From: Gammaproteobacteria bacterium
GTDB taxonomy: Bacteria; Pseudomonadota; Gammaproteobacteria; Steroidobacterales; Rariloculaceae
Direction of reading: 5' to 3'
DNA length: 64,000 nucleotides
Assembly: GCA_036381015.1 (NCBI GenBank)
Contig: DASVDR010000009.1
Span: 1 to 64,000, forward strand
Of this stretch, positions 62,279 to 64,000 are shown piece after piece. The position numbers were made by a program, and so were the translations under genes. Each line of letters begins with the position of its first letter. The stretch's first letter is position 1. The notes under the pieces are model-generated. The model saw only the letters and a list, made by a program, of their open reading frames with translations. It did not search any database and had not been told where the DNA came from.

Positions 62279-63244
62279 TCAGATGTACGGTTGCCCGGTC
62301 TCGGGGTCGTACTTCACCCCCGGCTCCGCCCGATCACCGGCGTCCTTCAGCGCACGGCGAACCTGGTGCGTCGTGAGATCGAACCGCCCGCGGCACAGCA
62401 CGCGGATCCGCTCGGGGTCGCGCGACTGCGCGACTCGGGACGCCTTGGCGACGTGCTCGACGACCTGCGCCCACCAGTCGATCTGCTGCTCGGGTGTCTG
62501 CGGCTGCGCCTGTCTGTCGGCCATCATGCCGGCGATGCGTCGCTGCGCGGCTTGTGCTGCTGCTGCGTCGTCGGCTGCGTCTTCGTCTTCGGTCTTCTCG
62601 TCTTTCGTCTCGATCGCGTTTTGCGCGCGCGGCGCGAAGCGCCCTTCCGATGACTTCTTCGATGAGGACTTCGATGAGGAGTTAATTGAAGACTTCGTAG
62701 GACACCCGTGTCCGCACGATGTGTCACCGGTGTCCGCACGATTGCTCCGAATGTCCGCACCATCGCGCTCCGTGTCCGCACCAACGGCTCGAATGTCCGC
62801 ACGAACCGCTTCCGGGCCCATCGTCCGGACACCCGTGTCCGCACCATGTAGATAACTCGCGTTCGTGCGGACACCCGTGTCCGGTGCATCGCCGAATTCG
62901 ACGTCTCCGATGGCTACCTCGTTGATTTCCTCTTCCGTTTCGGAGAGCTCGACGTGATCTGGGACGGAGGCGGTGTATACCGTGCAGCGCCAGCCCCTCG
63001 AGCGGCCGCGATGGTGCGTTTCGCAGTGCAGCCACCCGAGGGCCCGGGCCTCCTCGACGTGTCGGCGAACCGTTCGCGATGTGCACCGAGCGCCCTTCGC
63101 GATCGTCTCCTGACTCGGCCAGCAGGAGCCGTCGCGGTCCATGAAGGTAGCGATGGTGTACAGCGTCAGCAGCACGCCGCCGTCGTCCGGGCCGTGGTCT
63201 CGCAGGGCGCGGCGCCAGATCCACGGATCGACAGCTCGAGGCAT
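62279..63244 (-). CDS. phage replication initiator-like protein with internal origin
   Basis: A 321-residue protein. Residues 1-95 are a winged helix (GSCWPSQETIAKGARCTSRT; RRHVEEARALGWL), as in lambda O-type initiators. The centre encodes heptad repeats around ADIR/ADT, which are the iterons at DNA level, then a Ser/Lys-rich stretch. The C-terminal part (QIDWWAQVVEHVAKASRVAQ; TTHQVRRALKDAGD) may bind a helicase loader. The ATG overlaps a 19-residue leader frame by one base (TGATG). The whole arrangement mirrors lambda O. Confidence 0.75.
   Translation of the reverse strand: MPRAVDPWIWRRALRDHGPDDGGVLLTLYTIATFMDRDGSCWPSQETIAKGARCTSRTVRRHVEEARALGWLHCETHHRGRSRGWRCTVYTASVPDHVELSETEEEINEVAIGDVEFGDAPDTGVRTNASYLHGADTGVRTMGPEAVRADIRAVGADTERDGADIRSNRADTGDTSCGHGCPTKSSINSSSKSSSKKSSEGRFAPRAQNAIETKDEKTEDEDAADDAAAAQAAQRRIAGMMADRQAQPQTPEQQIDWWAQVVEHVAKASRVAQSRDPERIRVLCRGRFDLTTHQVRRALKDAGDRAEPGVKYDPETGQPYI
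62709..62886. repeat. iterons of a putative phage replication origin
   Basis: The core TGTCCGCAC occurs at 62709, 62731, 62752, 62773, 62794 and 62836, with a partial copy (TGTCCGGTG) at 62878. Spacing is 21-22 bp, with positions 62815 and 62857 skipped. An inverted core lies at 62865. A tract relatively rich in A+T (about 62645-62700) lies at one side. This looks like an origin inside the initiator gene. Confidence 0.8.
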
Positions 63245-63303
63245 CAGTCGCCCCGCTCGCCGAGGATCCCGCGGTCGACGTAGGCGACGTTACCGGCCGT
63301 CAT
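63244..63303 (-). CDS. 19-residue leader micro-ORF
   Basis: ATG 63303 to TGA 63244-63246, overlapping the start of the replication gene (TGATG). It probably couples translation. Confidence 0.35.
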   Translation of the reverse strand: MTAGNVAYVDRGILGERGD

Positions 63304-63460
63304 CGTCGCGCCTCACGACCTGGCGGGAGTACAGCCGGTCATAGAGCGCGACGATCGTGGTATGATCCCGGTCGTCGCGCCGTGCCCTCGGCGTAGTCCC
63401 ACGATGATCTGCGCGCCGCCGGGAGCCACCCCGGCCGGCGCCGCTTTTGCGCGGCATCAT
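63290..63460 (-). CDS. 56-residue protein with DnaA-like RDHTT signature
   Basis: A basic protein starting in a TGATG overlap with the excisionase-like gene. RDHTTIVALYDRL matches the DnaA domain IV signature (R-D-H-T-T-V), which contacts DnaA boxes. The preceding recognition helix of DnaA is not evident, so it could be a chance match or a shortened domain. It lies directly upstream of the replication gene. Confidence 0.45.
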   Translation of the reverse strand: MMPRKSGAGRGGSRRRADHRGTTPRARRDDRDHTTIVALYDRLYSRQVVRRDDDGR

Positions 63461-63717
63461 CACGCCGCCGTCTGCTCGGCGTCGCGTTGATTGGCGCGGA
63501 TGATCTCGGCGCCGAGTATCTTGGTGCGCTTGCCGTCTTTCGTCGCCTTCAACACACCGGCGGCGATCTCTTGATAGATGCCAGCCCGAGACTTATCGCG
63601 CGCGGCCGCCGTCTCATCGATCGAGTAGAACTGATTGGGATCGAGGATCGCGGGTCTCAGCGCCCGACGTTCGGCAGTTCGCGACGCGCGCTTATTATTC
63701 GGGATTCCCCTCGGCAT
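63460..63717 (-). CDS. excisionase/AlpA-like DNA-binding protein
   Basis: An 85-residue basic protein. FYSIDETAAARDKSRAGIYQ and EIAAGVLKATKDGKRTKILG fit the winged-helix fold of Xis/AlpA regulators. AGGAGG precedes the ATG. An A+T-rich stretch with TATATATA upstream (about 63750) is a likely promoter. It may control excision or early transcription. Confidence 0.7.
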   Translation of the reverse strand: MPRGIPNNKRASRTAERRALRPAILDPNQFYSIDETAAARDKSRAGIYQEIAAGVLKATKDGKRTKILGAEIIRANQRDAEQTAA

Positions 63718-63789
63718 GGACGCCTCCTAATTCTTCGGACGTCCATCTATATATATTCACGGTCCGTTGCGTGTCACGACAGGAAATCG

Positions 63790-63996
63790 CTATTTCTTGT
63801 CGGCCAGCCTTTCAACGTCGAGCTTGAATCCTCGCCGTCGCTGACGGCTTAGGACGCGTTCGGCGTACTCGCCCCATTCGTCGACCGCGCGCTCGACGGT
63901 TCGCCTGTCGACCCTGAACTTCTCCGCCACGGCGTCGACGTCGACGCCGGCGGCAACCATCATCGCCATTCGCGACTCGCGAACGGCCGTGCGCAT
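63790..63996 (-). CDS. small HTH protein
   Basis: A 68-residue protein. AAGVDVDAVAEKFRVDRRTV followed by ERAVDEW is a resolvase-like helix-turn-helix, and a basic tail follows. It begins four bases from the window edge; an earlier start may lie outside. Confidence 0.6.
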   Translation of the reverse strand: MRTAVRESRMAMMVAAGVDVDAVAEKFRVDRRTVERAVDEWGEYAERVLSRQRRRGFKLDVERLADKK

Positions 63997-64000
63997 CTTT

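Larger units (their letters stand above)
55176..64000. mobile_element. compact prophage or phage-satellite element, right end outside the window
   Basis: From the tRNA-Pro 3' end onward the genes are short, tightly overlapping and phage-like: regulators, an iteron-bearing replication gene, an HK97-type major capsid protein and tail-tip-like proteins. Short rightward genes (55275-56564) face a long leftward operon (63996-56685). No integrase, terminase, portal, protease or tape-measure gene is present. The tRNA 3' end is the probable attL, but the matching attR lies outside. Confidence 0.75.

Noticed and set aside
63300-63480. Plus-strand short frame of about 44 codons
   Set aside because: It lacks a ribosome site and lies opposite two coupled minus-strand frames.

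Overview
The window is GC-rich, densely coded bacterial chromosome. The order murJ-ribF-ileS-lspA beside rpsT, the order rplU-rpmA-obgE, a minor-pilin operon fimT-pilV-pilW-pilX-pilY1-pilE, Fe-SOD, RarA and bactofilin all point to an aerobic, non-enteric gammaproteobacterium (inference from gene content; no 16S rRNA is present). Two tRNA genes are visible: Thr(CGT) and Pro(CGG).

Layout. 0-10 kb: the start of a haem-binding DUF1592-type lipoprotein, prpD-prpB of the methylcitrate cycle, an ExeA-like ATPase, a HbpS/GlcG-like protein, an MFS exporter overlapping a GNAT acetyltransferase, a fused gallate dioxygenase and sodB. 10-27 kb: RRM protein, peptide deformylase, a Lon-family protease coupled to a UspA-like protein, pncA-pncB for NAD salvage, a signal peptidase I, bactofilin, an orphan histidine kinase, an SDR, a secreted two-domain VOC protein, and a branched-chain amino-acid-type ABC transporter with permease and ATPase fused (livH, livM-livG, livF) but no binding protein. 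27-36 kb: tRNA-Thr, a Fur-family regulator and the type IV minor pilin/PilY1 operon. 36-46 kb: housekeeping genes lspA, ileS, ribF, murJ, rpsT, obgE, rpmA, rplU, ispB. 46-55 kb: sulfotransferase, host-attachment protein, paired DUF6644 membrane proteins, gamma-glutamyltransferase, rarA and a four-gene coupled membrane cluster.

The strongest unexpected signal is at 39227-39566. The ribF-ileS gap carries, on the minus strand, a T-box riboswitch with S-turn, apical-loop sequence, an ATC (Ile) specifier and the TGGT-containing T-box. It precedes a long type-2 isoleucyl-tRNA synthetase that sits in the otherwise ordinary murJ-ribF-ileS-lspA operon. T-boxes are typical of Firmicutes, Actinobacteria and related phyla and are not expected here. 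The synthetase and its sensor may have been replaced together.

From tRNA-Pro (55099-55175) to the right edge lies a compact prophage or phage-satellite element. Its main operon runs leftward: small HTH regulators, a 56-residue protein with a DnaA-like signature, a replication protein whose own gene holds 21-bp-spaced iterons next to an A+T-richer tract (lambda-O-like origin), small proteins, an HK97-type capsid protein, tail-tip-like proteins and two proteins with LexA/S24-like domains (one Ser-Lys, one Cys-Lys). No terminase, portal, protease or tape-measure gene lies between the replication and tail genes, and no integrase is in view. Two clusters of repeats with palindromes and tandem micro-ORFs punctuate the element.
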